A stretch of 64,000 nucleotides of DNA from Marinovum sp048263515. GTDB lineage: Bacteria; Pseudomonadota; Alphaproteobacteria; Rhodobacterales; Rhodobacteraceae. The notes below the pieces were generated by a model that had not been told where the DNA came from, ran no database searches, and saw only the letters and a list, made by a program, of their open reading frames with translations. The translations under genes were made by a program, and so were the position numbers. The DNA lies in the NCBI RefSeq assembly GCF_048263515.1, contig NZ_JBLXEC010000021.1, positions 1 through 64,000 of the forward strand, written 5' to 3'. Shown here in pieces: positions 41,815 through 50,267 of the stretch (positions within the stretch are counted from its first letter, which is position 1; each line of letters opens with the position of its first letter).

Positions 41815-42939
41815 CTATTGTTGCGTGACCGCCCAGAGATAGCCAAGCCCCCCGGCGACGATCAGCCCGAGAATGACGGCAATCGCGATCTTGATCGCCG
41901 ACCAGGGGCGTTCGCCCTGCACCCGTCCTGTGCGGCCGTTGACCACGAAGCGGTAGCTCTTGCCGCGGTACTTGTAGGCGGCGAGCCAGACCGGCAGCAG
42001 GATGTGCTTGAAGGTGATGTCGTCGACCTGGGTCGCGATGTCGGTGATGCGCTGGCGGTCGCCGCCGATGTCGAACTTGACGTCGCGCTGGATCATCCGG
42101 TCCATCTGCGCGCGGGCCTCGACAAAGCCTTCGGCCAGCTCGACGGTGTAGCCCTCGGCGCGGAACCCGGCGAGGAACTCCGGCCGGTAGGGTTCCAGCG
42201 CGGCAAGGTCCCAGGGCTCCAGCCCGTCGGTATAGCGCTTGGGCAGCGAGCGCGAGGCCAGCACCAGAACATCGTCGAAGAACCGCGCCACCCGCCCCGA
42301 GACCGAGCGCCAGCGCACCTTCTGCACCCGCTGGGTCACACGCTTGCCGTTGCGGGTGACGGTGCGGTTTTCGTAGTAGACGGTGCCACGCTGGCCGCGA
42401 TAGCTCGATTTCGTGTCGGCGTCGAAGGTCCAGTAGGGGACATAGATGCCGTCCATCTTGCGGCCTTTGCGGGCATAGTCCTGCAGACCGTTGGGCGCGA
42501 ACCAGAGCTTGCCCAGCCAGTCGGTCATCGCCTTGTGGGCATCGCGTTCCTGCAGGGCAAAGGGCAGGAGGCCGCGGGGCTTGATATGGCGGTGAGTTCC
42601 AGTGTCGATCACCACGGGGGTGGCGCAGAACGGGCATTCGCGGGAATGCACCTCGGCGTCGAACTCGACCTGGGCACCGCAATTGGGGCATTTCGAGACG
42701 CGGGTCTCTTCGATCTCTTCCTGCGGCAGTTGCTGCGCCAGGGCTGCCTCGAAGTCCAGTTCCTTGAGCGCCGCGCCGGCCCAGGGACCGGTGGCGATCT
42801 CGGCGGTATTGCCGCAGAAATCGCACTTCAGATCGCCGGTTCCCGGGTCAAAGCGCATGTCGGCGCCGCATTCATCGCAGGGAAAGCGGTGTTCGTTCTC
42901 TGGCGCGGGGGCCGGTGGCGGTGAGAGCGTGTCGGTCAT
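41815..42939 (-). CDS. Zinc-ribbon membrane protein (YdjG-like, TFIIB-type ribbon)
   Basis: A 374-residue protein. Two zinc ribbons open the sequence: CDECGADM and CDFCGN (about residues 20-45), then CPNCGAQVEFDAEVHSRECPFC (about 83-105, the C-x2-C...C-x2-C pattern). A long beta-rich domain follows with IYVPYWTFDADTKSSYRGQRG, and one C-terminal helix (AIKIAIAVILGLIVAGGLGYLWAV) anchors it. Such proteins are often mislabelled as PriA-like helicase. Zinc-ribbon membrane proteins of this kind sit with SPFH proteins in YdjGHI-type systems. It is the last gene of a seven-gene run; a dispersed repeat element separates it from the SPFH gene. Confidence 0.8.
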   Translation of the reverse strand: MTDTLSPPPAPAPENEHRFPCDECGADMRFDPGTGDLKCDFCGNTAEIATGPWAGAALKELDFEAALAQQLPQEEIEETRVSKCPNCGAQVEFDAEVHSRECPFCATPVVIDTGTHRHIKPRGLLPFALQERDAHKAMTDWLGKLWFAPNGLQDYARKGRKMDGIYVPYWTFDADTKSSYRGQRGTVYYENRTVTRNGKRVTQRVQKVRWRSVSGRVARFFDDVLVLASRSLPKRYTDGLEPWDLAALEPYRPEFLAGFRAEGYTVELAEGFVEARAQMDRMIQRDVKFDIGGDRQRITDIATQVDDITFKHILLPVWLAAYKYRGKSYRFVVNGRTGRVQGERPWSAIKIAIAVILGLIVAGGLGYLWAVTQQ

Positions 42940-42962
42940 GGGGCGCCTTTTGAGGGCTTTGG

Positions 42963-43031
42963 GGTGGGGGGCTCTGCCCCCCGGACTGCGTCCTCCCCCC
43001 GCGGTATTTTCGAACAGAAGAAGGACCGGGG
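42963..43031 (+). repeat. Dispersed intergenic element, copy A
   Basis: A GC-rich hairpin (GGGGGCTCTGCCCCC) and a GCG..CCCCCC stretch are followed by GGTATTTTCGAACAGAAGAAGG. The same layout recurs at 59186-59252 and on the minus strand at 51296-51352, and its tail recurs at 40253-40279. Confidence 0.7.
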
Positions 43032-43038
43032 AGGACGG

Positions 43039-44157
43039 CTACATGCCGGGCGGTGGCGGTGGCAGGATGGTGAAGAGCTGCGCGAGTTCCTGCACGTCCT
43101 CGGCGCGTTTCCAGCCGTCCTGACCGGCGGTCCAGACATAAGTCTCGCGGGTGATCTCGCCGTCCTGCGCCATGCGTCCGAGGCGCGCCTTGGAGAACGG
43201 GCCCTTGGTCTCGCCGCCCTCGGCGATGTGCCAGACGTGTTCCACCGGCGGCGGCGGGGGCGGGGCGGTGCGAGAGGCGGCAGGTTGCTGGCCCCAGGAG
43301 CCCTGGCTGCCGGCCATCTGCTGCGCCATGGCCATGCCCATTCCCATGCCGAGACCGGCGCCCATGCCGCCACCGCCATTGGGGTTGGCGGCCGCGCGGG
43401 TCATCGCCTCGGCGGCGGAATACTGGGTGAACTTGCCCAGATCACCGGCCAGCCCCATCGAGGTGCGCTTGTCCAGCGCCTCTTCAACGGCGGGGGGCAG
43501 CGAGATGTTCTCGATATAGAACTCGGGGATTTCAAGGCCGTAGCCGGCGACGATCTGGCTGATCTCGGCGGCGATCATCCGGCCGAGGTCGGCGGTGTTG
43601 GCCGCCATGTCGAGCACCGGAATGCCGGAGCCGGCGATCACCCGGGCGACCTCTTGCACGATGATGTTGCGGATCTGGTAGGAGATCTCGTCCATGGTGA
43701 ATTCGCCGTCGGTGCCGACGATTTCGGTCATGAAGAGCGCCGGGTCCTTCACCCGCACGGTATAGGTGCCATAGGCCCGGATGCGCGTCGGCCCGAACTC
43801 GGGGTCGCGCAGCATGATCGGGTTCTTGGTGCCCCACTTCAGATCGGTGAAGCGGGTGGTGTTGACGAAGTAGATCTCGGACTTGAACGGCGACTTGAAA
43901 CCGTGGTCCCAGCGCTGCAGCGTCGTCATGATCGGCATGTTGTTGGTCTCGAGCATGTAGAGACCGGGGGTGAAGACATCCGCCAGCTGCCCCTCGTGCA
44001 CGAAGACCGCCGCCTGGCCTTCGCGGACCGTCAGCTTGGCGCCGTACTTGATGGCGTGGCCGTGACGCTCGAAACGCCAGACCATGGTGTCACGGGTGTC
44101 GTCGGTCCAGTGAATGACATCGATGAATTCACCGGTCAGGAAATCGAAAATGCCCAT
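43039..44157 (-). CDS. SPFH-domain protein with C-terminal GYF_2 domain (YdjI-like, virion-core-type)
   Basis: A 372-residue protein from ATG 44157, with GGGAG upstream. It begins MGIFDFLTGEFIDVIHW, the mark of YdjI/virion-core SPFH proteins. The band-7-like core (about 20-220) includes FVHEGQLADVFTPGLYML. A Gly/Met-rich low-complexity stretch lies around residue 260 (GGGMGAGLGMGMGMAMAQ), and a GYF_2 domain closes the protein (VWHIAEGGETKGPFS...WKRAEDV). B. subtilis YdjI works with a PspA-type protein at the membrane. Here no PspA gene is near; TelA and XpaC-like proteins are encoded instead. Confidence 0.85.
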   Translation of the reverse strand: MGIFDFLTGEFIDVIHWTDDTRDTMVWRFERHGHAIKYGAKLTVREGQAAVFVHEGQLADVFTPGLYMLETNNMPIMTTLQRWDHGFKSPFKSEIYFVNTTRFTDLKWGTKNPIMLRDPEFGPTRIRAYGTYTVRVKDPALFMTEIVGTDGEFTMDEISYQIRNIIVQEVARVIAGSGIPVLDMAANTADLGRMIAAEISQIVAGYGLEIPEFYIENISLPPAVEEALDKRTSMGLAGDLGKFTQYSAAEAMTRAAANPNGGGGMGAGLGMGMGMAMAQQMAGSQGSWGQQPAASRTAPPPPPPVEHVWHIAEGGETKGPFSKARLGRMAQDGEITRETYVWTAGQDGWKRAEDVQELAQLFTILPPPPPGM

Positions 44158-44194
44158 CGGGTGGTCTCCCTTGGTTCGGCGCGGCGTTGCGCGG

Positions 44195-45157
44195 TCAGCT
44201 CGGTCCGCCGAGCAGGTCGTCGGCGATGGTTTCGACGATCGGCGCGGCTTCGTCCCAGGACATGCCGGCCCGCAGGCGACGGTCATAGAGCATCTTGAGC
44301 AGAAGCTCGTCATGGCCGGTCAGCAGCGCAAATTCGTCGTCGTCGTTGAAGATCGAGGGCCGGGCGCGGGGACTGTCATTGGCCAGCCCCAGGCCCTGGG
44401 CCAGCTCCTCGTGCACGCAGCTCTTGCGCAGCAGCGAGGGGTGTTCGGCGCGGATCAGGGCGATCGACTTGGCGTATTCGTGGCCGCCGGGTTCCGAGGA
44501 AAAGGCGATCACAAGGCAGTGGATCGAGCGCGGCAGGCTGCGGAAGATGTTGAGCGCGTTCTCGTTGATGTTCGGAACGATCTGCTTGATCCGGGCAGGC
44601 AGCGCCTGGCCGTCGTCCTCGGACATGTAGAGCACGTAGTAGTTCGGATCAGTGTCGGTCATGGTGATCGGATGACCGGTCACCCGCGACAGGCGGGCGG
44701 CGTAGCGTGCCACCTCGGCCCGGTCGGCGGCCTTTTGCGACTGCGGCACGGTGCTGCCGAATTCCACCGACATGCGGATGGGCTGGCCCCAGCGCTTGAG
44801 TCGGCTGGCGCCGCCGCGGCCGGACTGCAGACCGGCGCCGCGGACGTATTCATCGAAGAACGCAATGCGCTCGAAGTTCTCGATCAGCATGCGGCGGCTG
44901 AACTCGGTGTCAGGCCCGCCGCCATCGGTGCGCAAGAGGCCCTGCGCCACCAGCTGCTGTTCGACGCGCTCGTAGTAGGCCGCGAGCTTGAGGCTGTCTT
45001 CCGAGGGCGCGACGGTCTTCTGTCGGGTGGGCGGCTTGGGCGAGGCCGGCGCTTCGGGGCGATCCGGCGGCACGGGCACCGGGTCGACCGGCATGGCGCA
45101 GCCCGCCAGCGCCAGGGCGCCGGCAAGGACCACGGGAAAGAGACGGCGCCCGGCCAT
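44195..45157 (-). CDS. DUF2927 lipoprotein, possible zincin-like protease
   Basis: A 320-residue lipoprotein: the signal MAGRRLFPVVLAGALALAGC places the lipidated Cys at residue 20, followed by a proline-rich linker. The DUF2927 domain occupies the C-terminal two-thirds. It contains HEELAQGLGLAND, which looks like a zinc-protease HE-x-x-x-Q-x-x-G-x-x-N-D variant. Whether it cleaves anything is unknown. It begins four bases after telA and sits between telA and the SPFH gene, so it probably works outside the inner membrane in the same stress pathway. Confidence 0.85.
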   Translation of the reverse strand: MAGRRLFPVVLAGALALAGCAMPVDPVPVPPDRPEAPASPKPPTRQKTVAPSEDSLKLAAYYERVEQQLVAQGLLRTDGGGPDTEFSRRMLIENFERIAFFDEYVRGAGLQSGRGGASRLKRWGQPIRMSVEFGSTVPQSQKAADRAEVARYAARLSRVTGHPITMTDTDPNYYVLYMSEDDGQALPARIKQIVPNINENALNIFRSLPRSIHCLVIAFSSEPGGHEYAKSIALIRAEHPSLLRKSCVHEELAQGLGLANDSPRARPSIFNDDDEFALLTGHDELLLKMLYDRRLRAGMSWDEAAPIVETIADDLLGGPS

Positions 45158-45161
45158 CGCG

Positions 45162-46361
45162 TCAGGCCGCCGGGACGGCGGTGCTGGCGGTGTCGCCCAG
45201 CCCGGTCTTTTTCGCCTTGGCCGAGGCCAGGGTGTCGCGCAGTTCCTTTTCCATCCGCTTGAGCTCCTCTTCGGCGGCAGCGCGACGGGCCTTGCCCTCG
45301 TCGGCGATCTGCAGGCTTTCCTGGATGGTGCCGATCAGATCGGCATTGGCCTGCTTGACGGCTTCGATGTCGAACACGCCCCGCTCCATCTCTTCGCGGA
45401 TCATCTTGTTGCTCTCGCGCAGGTTCTTGGCATTGGCGGTCAGCAGCTCGTTGGTCAGGTCATTGGCCTCGCGCACCGCAGCGGCGGCCTCGGCCGAGCG
45501 CTGGATGGTCACGGCCTGGGCCAGCTGGGTTTCCCAGAGCGGCACGGTGTTGACCAGCGTCGAGTTGATCTTGGTGACCAGCGACTTGTCGTTCTCCTGC
45601 ACCAGTCGGATCGAGGGCAGGGACTGCATCGTCACCTGACGGGTCAGCTTGAGGTCATGCACCCGGCGTTCAAGGTCGTCGCGCGCCGCACGCAGATCGC
45701 GCAGTTCCTGCGCCTGCATGACCTGCTCATTCTCGGCCGCGGCCTTGACCACGGCTTCCTTGGCCGGAATGTCCTGGGTGTCCAGCTGTTTCAGCTTTTC
45801 CTCGCCCGCGGCAATATAGAGCGCCAGCTCGTCATAGAAATTCAATGTCTTTTCATAGAGCATGTCGAGGCTCTTGATATCTTTCAAGAGCTTATGTTCA
45901 TGCTCCAGCAGATTGTCGGTCACCCGGTCGATCTGGCCCTGCACTTCCTCGAAGCGCGCGGTGAACTTGGCAAAGGGTGCGGCGCGGCCCAGCAGTTTCT
46001 CCCACCAGCTGCGCTCGCGGCGCACGTCGAGCTCGGAGACCGAGAAGCCGCGGATGGTGGTGACGATGGCGCGCAGCGAGTCGCCGGCAGGACCCACGTC
46101 CTTGTTGCGCACGTCCTGCAGCATTGCCTGGCTGATTTCCTGCAGCTCGGCCTGGGCGGCCGAGCCGAACGACACGATGGAGTTGGTATCCTCCATGTCG
46201 ATCTCATCCATGCGCTGGCGGATCTCGCTGCTGACCACCGGATCGGCCTGCTCGAGCGAGACCACGTCCTGGGCCCCTTTCGGCTCGGGCAGGACCACGG
46301 CGCTGACTTCTTCCACCAGGGCCAAGTCACGCTTGGCCTGTTCTCTCACATTGTCCGACAT
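45162..46361 (-). CDS. telA: TelA-family toxic-anion-resistance protein
   Basis: A 399-residue, mostly helical cytoplasmic protein of the TelA/KlaA family. Long coiled-coil segments cover about residues 130-380, and the family core MLQDVRNKDVGPAGDSLRAI plus RREREWWEKLLG-like RRERSWWEKLLGRA is visible. The C-terminus ends in a charged coiled coil. The family was named for tellurite resistance; its molecular role is unsettled. It lies between XpaC-like and DUF2927 genes in the seven-gene run. Confidence 0.92.
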   Translation of the reverse strand: MSDNVREQAKRDLALVEEVSAVVLPEPKGAQDVVSLEQADPVVSSEIRQRMDEIDMEDTNSIVSFGSAAQAELQEISQAMLQDVRNKDVGPAGDSLRAIVTTIRGFSVSELDVRRERSWWEKLLGRAAPFAKFTARFEEVQGQIDRVTDNLLEHEHKLLKDIKSLDMLYEKTLNFYDELALYIAAGEEKLKQLDTQDIPAKEAVVKAAAENEQVMQAQELRDLRAARDDLERRVHDLKLTRQVTMQSLPSIRLVQENDKSLVTKINSTLVNTVPLWETQLAQAVTIQRSAEAAAAVREANDLTNELLTANAKNLRESNKMIREEMERGVFDIEAVKQANADLIGTIQESLQIADEGKARRAAAEEELKRMEKELRDTLASAKAKKTGLGDTASTAVPAA

Positions 46362-46394
46362 GGGTTAGTCCTTCCCCGTTTAACTGTCTCGGGC

Positions 46395-47285
46395 TCAGTC
46401 GAGCCGCACCCCTTCGCGCTGCAACCGGTCGCGCAGCACATCGATTTCGATCGCCAGATCGGCGTTGCTGTCGTCGAGAAGCTTGCGCGTCTTGGCGACG
46501 TAATTCTCTTCCAGATCGGTCAGCAGCATCAGGTAATCCGATTTCGCCGCCGCATCGCGGTCGCGGGCGTAGATGTCGGCGAACTTGATCGTCGCGTCAC
46601 GCGCGCCCATCAGGTAGACGCCGAGATACTTGCGAGAGGCGGTGAGATCGCGCGGGTCTTCCTCGACCGTGCGCAGCATCTCGCGGACCGATTGCTGAAA
46701 CCGTTCGACCCGCGCCTCAAGCCGCGGATCCTGTGCCCGGCGGATCGCGCCCTTCATGGCGGTCAGATGCGCCTCGGCCTCGTCGATCACCCGCGCCACG
46801 CGGTCCTGCTGGAACTCGTCAACGCCCTGCAGAGACTTGTTCTTCAGCGGGTCGAGGCCGAAGGCGGTGATGTGCAGCGCCGCCGCGATCACGCCGTACA
46901 GCCCGCTGGCCGCAAAGCCCAGATCATGGCTGAGACCGGCCAGAGCGGTGCCGACGCCAATCAGCCCCATGCCGAGGATCTTGCGCGGCAGGGCAGGGCG
47001 GCGGGCCACCTTGCGGGCGTTGTACTCGGCCTCGGCCCTGAGCCCTTCGCGCGTGAGCCAGGCCGCCAGCGTCCAGACACCGGCACCGGCAAGGCCCAGC
47101 GCCAGCGCCTCGGGGCCGTCGCCGAAGGAGGTGAAGGCAAGCAATGCGCCCGGCACGAACAGCAGGTTCGAGCGCGCGCCTGTGGGGCTGACCGTGGCCT
47201 TCAGCGGCCGGGTCTCGACGCCAGCGCCGCTCTTGCTCTCGCTTGTGCCCTTGGGGCTGTAGGATCCGCCGTATCTCTGTGCCAT
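46395..47285 (-). CDS. XpaC-like membrane protein (5-bromo-4-chloroindolyl phosphate hydrolysis family)
   Basis: A 296-residue protein from ATG 47285, whose A nucleotide-level overlap with the preceding small gene's TGA suggests coupling. A basic low-complexity head is followed by about four hydrophobic segments between residues 40 and 140 (NLLFVPGALLAFTSF, ALALGLAGAGVWTLAAWL, ILGMGLIGVGTALAGL, SGLYGVIAAALHITAFGL). A cytoplasmic helical domain follows. XpaC and TelA are regular neighbours in many bacteria. Biochemical function is unknown. Confidence 0.85.
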   Translation of the reverse strand: MAQRYGGSYSPKGTSESKSGAGVETRPLKATVSPTGARSNLLFVPGALLAFTSFGDGPEALALGLAGAGVWTLAAWLTREGLRAEAEYNARKVARRPALPRKILGMGLIGVGTALAGLSHDLGFAASGLYGVIAAALHITAFGLDPLKNKSLQGVDEFQQDRVARVIDEAEAHLTAMKGAIRRAQDPRLEARVERFQQSVREMLRTVEEDPRDLTASRKYLGVYLMGARDATIKFADIYARDRDAAAKSDYLMLLTDLEENYVAKTRKLLDDSNADLAIEIDVLRDRLQREGVRLD

Positions 47286-47467
47286 CACTCGGCCCCCAGC
47301 CAGCCGACCGCGACGCCGGACATCAGGAAGAACAGGCAGGCATAGGCCACCTTCTGTACGCCATTGAGCCTGCCGCCCCGGTCACCAGAGGACCAGACCG
47401 CCACCGCCATGGCGCCGACCGCAATGATCACCGCGGCCAGAACCAGCAGCGTGATAAACCGGATCAT
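47285..47467 (-). CDS. 60-residue two-helix membrane protein
   Basis: Two hydrophobic helices (about residues 3-25 and 40-57) joined by a short polar loop SSGDRGGRLNGVQK. It overlaps the XpaC-like gene start by one base (TGATG) and follows terC by 52 bases. No family recognised. Its constant place between TerC and XpaC suggests a small membrane subunit of the same system. Confidence 0.7.
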   Translation of the reverse strand: MIRFITLLVLAAVIIAVGAMAVAVWSSGDRGGRLNGVQKVAYACLFFLMSGVAVGWLGAE

Positions 47468-47519
47468 CGGAAATCCCCCTCAAACACGTTCACAAGATAG
47501 GTGATGACTGCCCTCACCG

Positions 47520-48338
47520 CTAGTGCCGTGCTGCGGTGCGCCGCTCGGCGTTGAGCTTGCGGCTGTAGCCCGATTGCAGGATTTCCACCGCGAAGAGCAC
47601 CACCACGGCAAAGTAGAAGGTGGTCTTGGACATCGGAATGACCTCGTAGCCAAAGACCTTGAGCGCCAGCGTATCGTCATGCATCGCATGGGCCGCGGCC
47701 TGGCCGGCCTCGCCCAGAAGCACCACGCCGACGATCAGCAGGATGAAGAGACCCAGCACCTCGTACATGCGGTTTTTCTCGAGAAACCGCGTCACACCGT
47801 CAGCCAGCAGCAGCATTGCCAGGCCCGACAGCAGGATCGCGGTGGCGAGGATCGGAAAGACATCGGTGATCGCGATGGCCGAGAGCACGCTGTCGAAGGA
47901 GAAGATCAGGTTCATCGTCACGATCAGCATGATGACCTGGCCGGCGGATTTGCCCGCCTTGCCCTCGACATCGGTCTTCAGATGCTCGATCGACAGCATG
48001 TGGCCGATTTCCTTGACCGCGGTATAGATGATGAAGATGCCGCCGATGATGAACACCAGCGTGGCAAAGTTCACGCCGCCGGTCAGGACGCCCTCCCAGT
48101 TCATCACGAAGAACGGTTCCGCCAGGCTGTCGATCAGTCGGATCATCACGAAGAGCAGCACCACCCGCAGCACCACGGCGATGATGATCCCCCAGAAGCG
48201 CACCGCCTTCTGGTGCGCCACCGGGGCGCGCTGGCTTTCGATCGAGATGTAAAGCAGATTGTCGAACCCGAGCACCGCCTGCAGGAAGCAGAGCATCACC
48301 AGATTGCCCAGGTTTTCGATCGTAAGAAGGTCCGCCAT
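47520..48338 (-). CDS. TerC-family integral membrane protein
   Basis: A 272-residue polytopic protein with about eight to nine hydrophobic segments. The TerC signature is visible in the two acidic, metal-binding-type helices: QAVLGFDNLLYISIE (residues about 19-33) and NLIFSFDSVLSAIAITD (about 142-158). TerC members have been tied to tellurite resistance and Mn(II) export. It heads the seven-gene run of TelA, XpaC-like, DUF2927, SPFH and zinc-ribbon genes. Confidence 0.9.
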   Translation of the reverse strand: MADLLTIENLGNLVMLCFLQAVLGFDNLLYISIESQRAPVAHQKAVRFWGIIIAVVLRVVLLFVMIRLIDSLAEPFFVMNWEGVLTGGVNFATLVFIIGGIFIIYTAVKEIGHMLSIEHLKTDVEGKAGKSAGQVIMLIVTMNLIFSFDSVLSAIAITDVFPILATAILLSGLAMLLLADGVTRFLEKNRMYEVLGLFILLIVGVVLLGEAGQAAAHAMHDDTLALKVFGYEVIPMSKTTFYFAVVVLFAVEILQSGYSRKLNAERRTAARH

Positions 48339-48435
48339 GGTCCTGAATTTCCCCTGAAAATCGCCGTCATACCTGCTTAGCGCAGCTTTTCATGAAAGCA
48401 CAACGACAGGCAGGGGGAAAAAGGTCCGTGGAAAG

Positions 48436-49221
48436 TCAGCGGATGCGTTTTCTTCGGGTGCGCTCGGGTTTTGGGCGGTCGGGCTTGGCGCCGTCGAGAC
48501 CAAGCTGGTCGCGCACGATCTTGGACCGCACCTCCTCGACTGCGCCGGGCTTGAGCTGGCCCAGCTGGAAGGGGCCGTAGGACACCCGGATCAGCCGGTT
48601 CACGCTGAGACCGATGCTCTCCATGGCGCGGCGGATTTCGCGGTTCTTGCCCTCGCGCAGGCCGACGGTCAGCCAGGCATTGGCGCCCTGCTGCCGGTCG
48701 ATCGAGACAATCATCGGCAGATAGTCGGTGCCCTCGACGCGGGTGCCCTTGCGCAGGGGTTCGAGCATCTCGTCGGTGGGCCGGCCCTTGATGCGCACGC
48801 GGTAGCGCCGCAGCCAGCCGGTCGAGGGCAGCTCCAGCTTGCGCTTGACGCCGCCATCGTTGGTCAGGAGCAGCAGCCCCTCGGAATTCAGGTCGAGCCG
48901 CCCCACGGACATCACCCGGGGCAAATCCTCGGGCAGCTCGTCAAAGATCGTCGGGCGGCCCTGTTCGTCCTTGTGAGAGGTCACCAGCCCGGCCGGCTTG
49001 TGATAGAGCCAGAGCCGTTCGGGCTCTGGCGCGTTCAGCGGCTTGCCGTCGACCTCGATCTTGTCCTTGTCGGTCACGTTGAGCGCGGCGCGGGCGATGA
49101 TCTCGCCGTTGACGCGCACGCGGCCGGCTTCGATCATGCGTTCCGCCTCGCGCCGCGAGGCGACGCCAGCGCGGGCAAGAACCTTTGCGATCCGGTCGCC
49201 TTCGGGGGTTTTCTGAGCCAT
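48436..49221 (-). CDS. rluB: Pseudouridine synthase, RluB/RsuA family
   Basis: A 261-residue enzyme with an N-terminal S4 RNA-binding domain (IAKVLARAGVASRREAERMI). The catalytic motif is VGRLDLNSEGLLLLTNDG, where the Asp is the nucleophile. A basic C-terminal tail follows. RluB modifies U2605 of 23S rRNA in E. coli; the S4 domain and length favour RluB over RluE. It is divergent from tadA. Confidence 0.88.
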   Translation of the reverse strand: MAQKTPEGDRIAKVLARAGVASRREAERMIEAGRVRVNGEIIARAALNVTDKDKIEVDGKPLNAPEPERLWLYHKPAGLVTSHKDEQGRPTIFDELPEDLPRVMSVGRLDLNSEGLLLLTNDGGVKRKLELPSTGWLRRYRVRIKGRPTDEMLEPLRKGTRVEGTDYLPMIVSIDRQQGANAWLTVGLREGKNREIRRAMESIGLSVNRLIRVSYGPFQLGQLKPGAVEEVRSKIVRDQLGLDGAKPDRPKPERTRRKRIR

Positions 49222-49272
49222 GCGGCAGCCTTAGTGAGTTGCGCCCCTTCGCGCAAGCGGGCAAGACAGGCC

Positions 49273-49722
49273 ATGACCTTCCGTTCCCACATGGCAGCGG
49301 CCCTTGAAGAGGCGAAATCCGCCGCCCTGCGCGGCGAAGTGCCGGTGGGCGCCGTGGTGGTCTCGCCCGCGGGCGAGATCGTGGCCCGCGCCGGCAACCG
49401 CACCCGCGAGCTGTCCGATCCCACGGCCCATGCCGAGGTTCTGGCGATCCGCGCCGCCTGTGCCGCGCTGGGGTCGGAGCGACTGGTGGGGCATGATCTC
49501 TATGTCACGCTCGAGCCGTGCGCGATCTGCGCCGGCACCATTGCCGCCGCCCGCATCGCCAGGCTCTATTACGGTGCCGCCGATCCGAAATCCGGCGGCG
49601 TGGCCTATGGCGCCAGGGTGTTCTCGCATCCCCAGGCGCATCACGTGCCCGAGGTCTACGACGGCATCCGCGCCAGCGAGGCCGAAACCCTGCTCAAATC
49701 CTTCTTTGCGATGCGCCGATGA
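49273..49722 (+). CDS. tadA: tRNA-specific adenosine deaminase
   Basis: A 149-residue deaminase from ATG 49273 (MTFRSHMAAALEEA). Zinc motifs TAHAEVLAIRAA (His and catalytic Glu) and LEPCAICAGTIAAARI (two Cys) are intact. It makes inosine at position 34 of tRNA-Arg(ACG). Its stop overlaps the next gene's ATG. Confidence 0.93.
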   Translation: MTFRSHMAAALEEAKSAALRGEVPVGAVVVSPAGEIVARAGNRTRELSDPTAHAEVLAIRAACAALGSERLVGHDLYVTLEPCAICAGTIAAARIARLYYGAADPKSGGVAYGARVFSHPQAHHVPEVYDGIRASEAETLLKSFFAMRR

Positions 49723-50267
49723 CCCGATTGATCCTGTTTCACAAACCCTTTGGCGTGCTGTCGCAGTTCACCGACAAGGGGACCGAAGGCTCCAGCCGCC
49801 CGACGCTGTCGGATTACATCGACGTGCCCAAGGTCTATCCCGCCGGCCGGCTGGATCGCGACAGCGAGGGGCTCTTGCTGCTGACCGACGATGGCAAGCT
49901 GCAGCACCGCATCGCCCATCCCAAGGCCAAGCAGCCCAAGACCTATTGGGTGCAGGTCGAGGGGCTGCCGGAGCCCGAGGCGCTCGATGCGCTGCGCCGC
50001 GGTGTCGAGTTGAAGGACGGCCGGACCCGCCCGGCCAAGGCACGCCGGATCGAGGCGCCAAGCCCGCTCTTCGACCGCGACCCGCCGGTGCGGTTCCGCA
50101 AGTCGGTGCCGGATTGCTGGCTGGAGCTGACGATCACCGAGGGCAAGAACCGTCAGGTGCGCCGGATGACCGCTCATGTCGGCCATCCCACCTTGCGCCT
50201 GATCCGTGCCCAGATCGGGCCCTGGCACCTCGGTGGCCTCCGCCCCGGCGAATGGCGCGACGCGTAG
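49719..50267 (+). CDS. rluE: Pseudouridine synthase, RluE-like
   Basis: A 182-residue RsuA-family enzyme lacking the S4 domain, which fits RluE (23S rRNA U2457 in E. coli). It has LILFHKPFGVLSQFTDKG at the start and the catalytic stretch AGRLDRDSEGLLLLTDDG. It is coupled to tadA by ATGA. Its TAG stop codon lies inside the first unit of a palindromic repeat (50264-50286), which suggests that the repeat inserted at or replaced the original gene end. Confidence 0.88.
   Translation: MTRLILFHKPFGVLSQFTDKGTEGSSRPTLSDYIDVPKVYPAGRLDRDSEGLLLLTDDGKLQHRIAHPKAKQPKTYWVQVEGLPEPEALDALRRGVELKDGRTRPAKARRIEAPSPLFDRDPPVRFRKSVPDCWLELTITEGKNRQVRRMTAHVGHPTLRLIRAQIGPWHLGGLRPGEWRDA

Noticed and set aside
41815..42939. 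PriA-like helicase
   Set aside because: Despite zinc ribbons that often bring this label, no helicase motifs are present and the protein ends in a membrane anchor.
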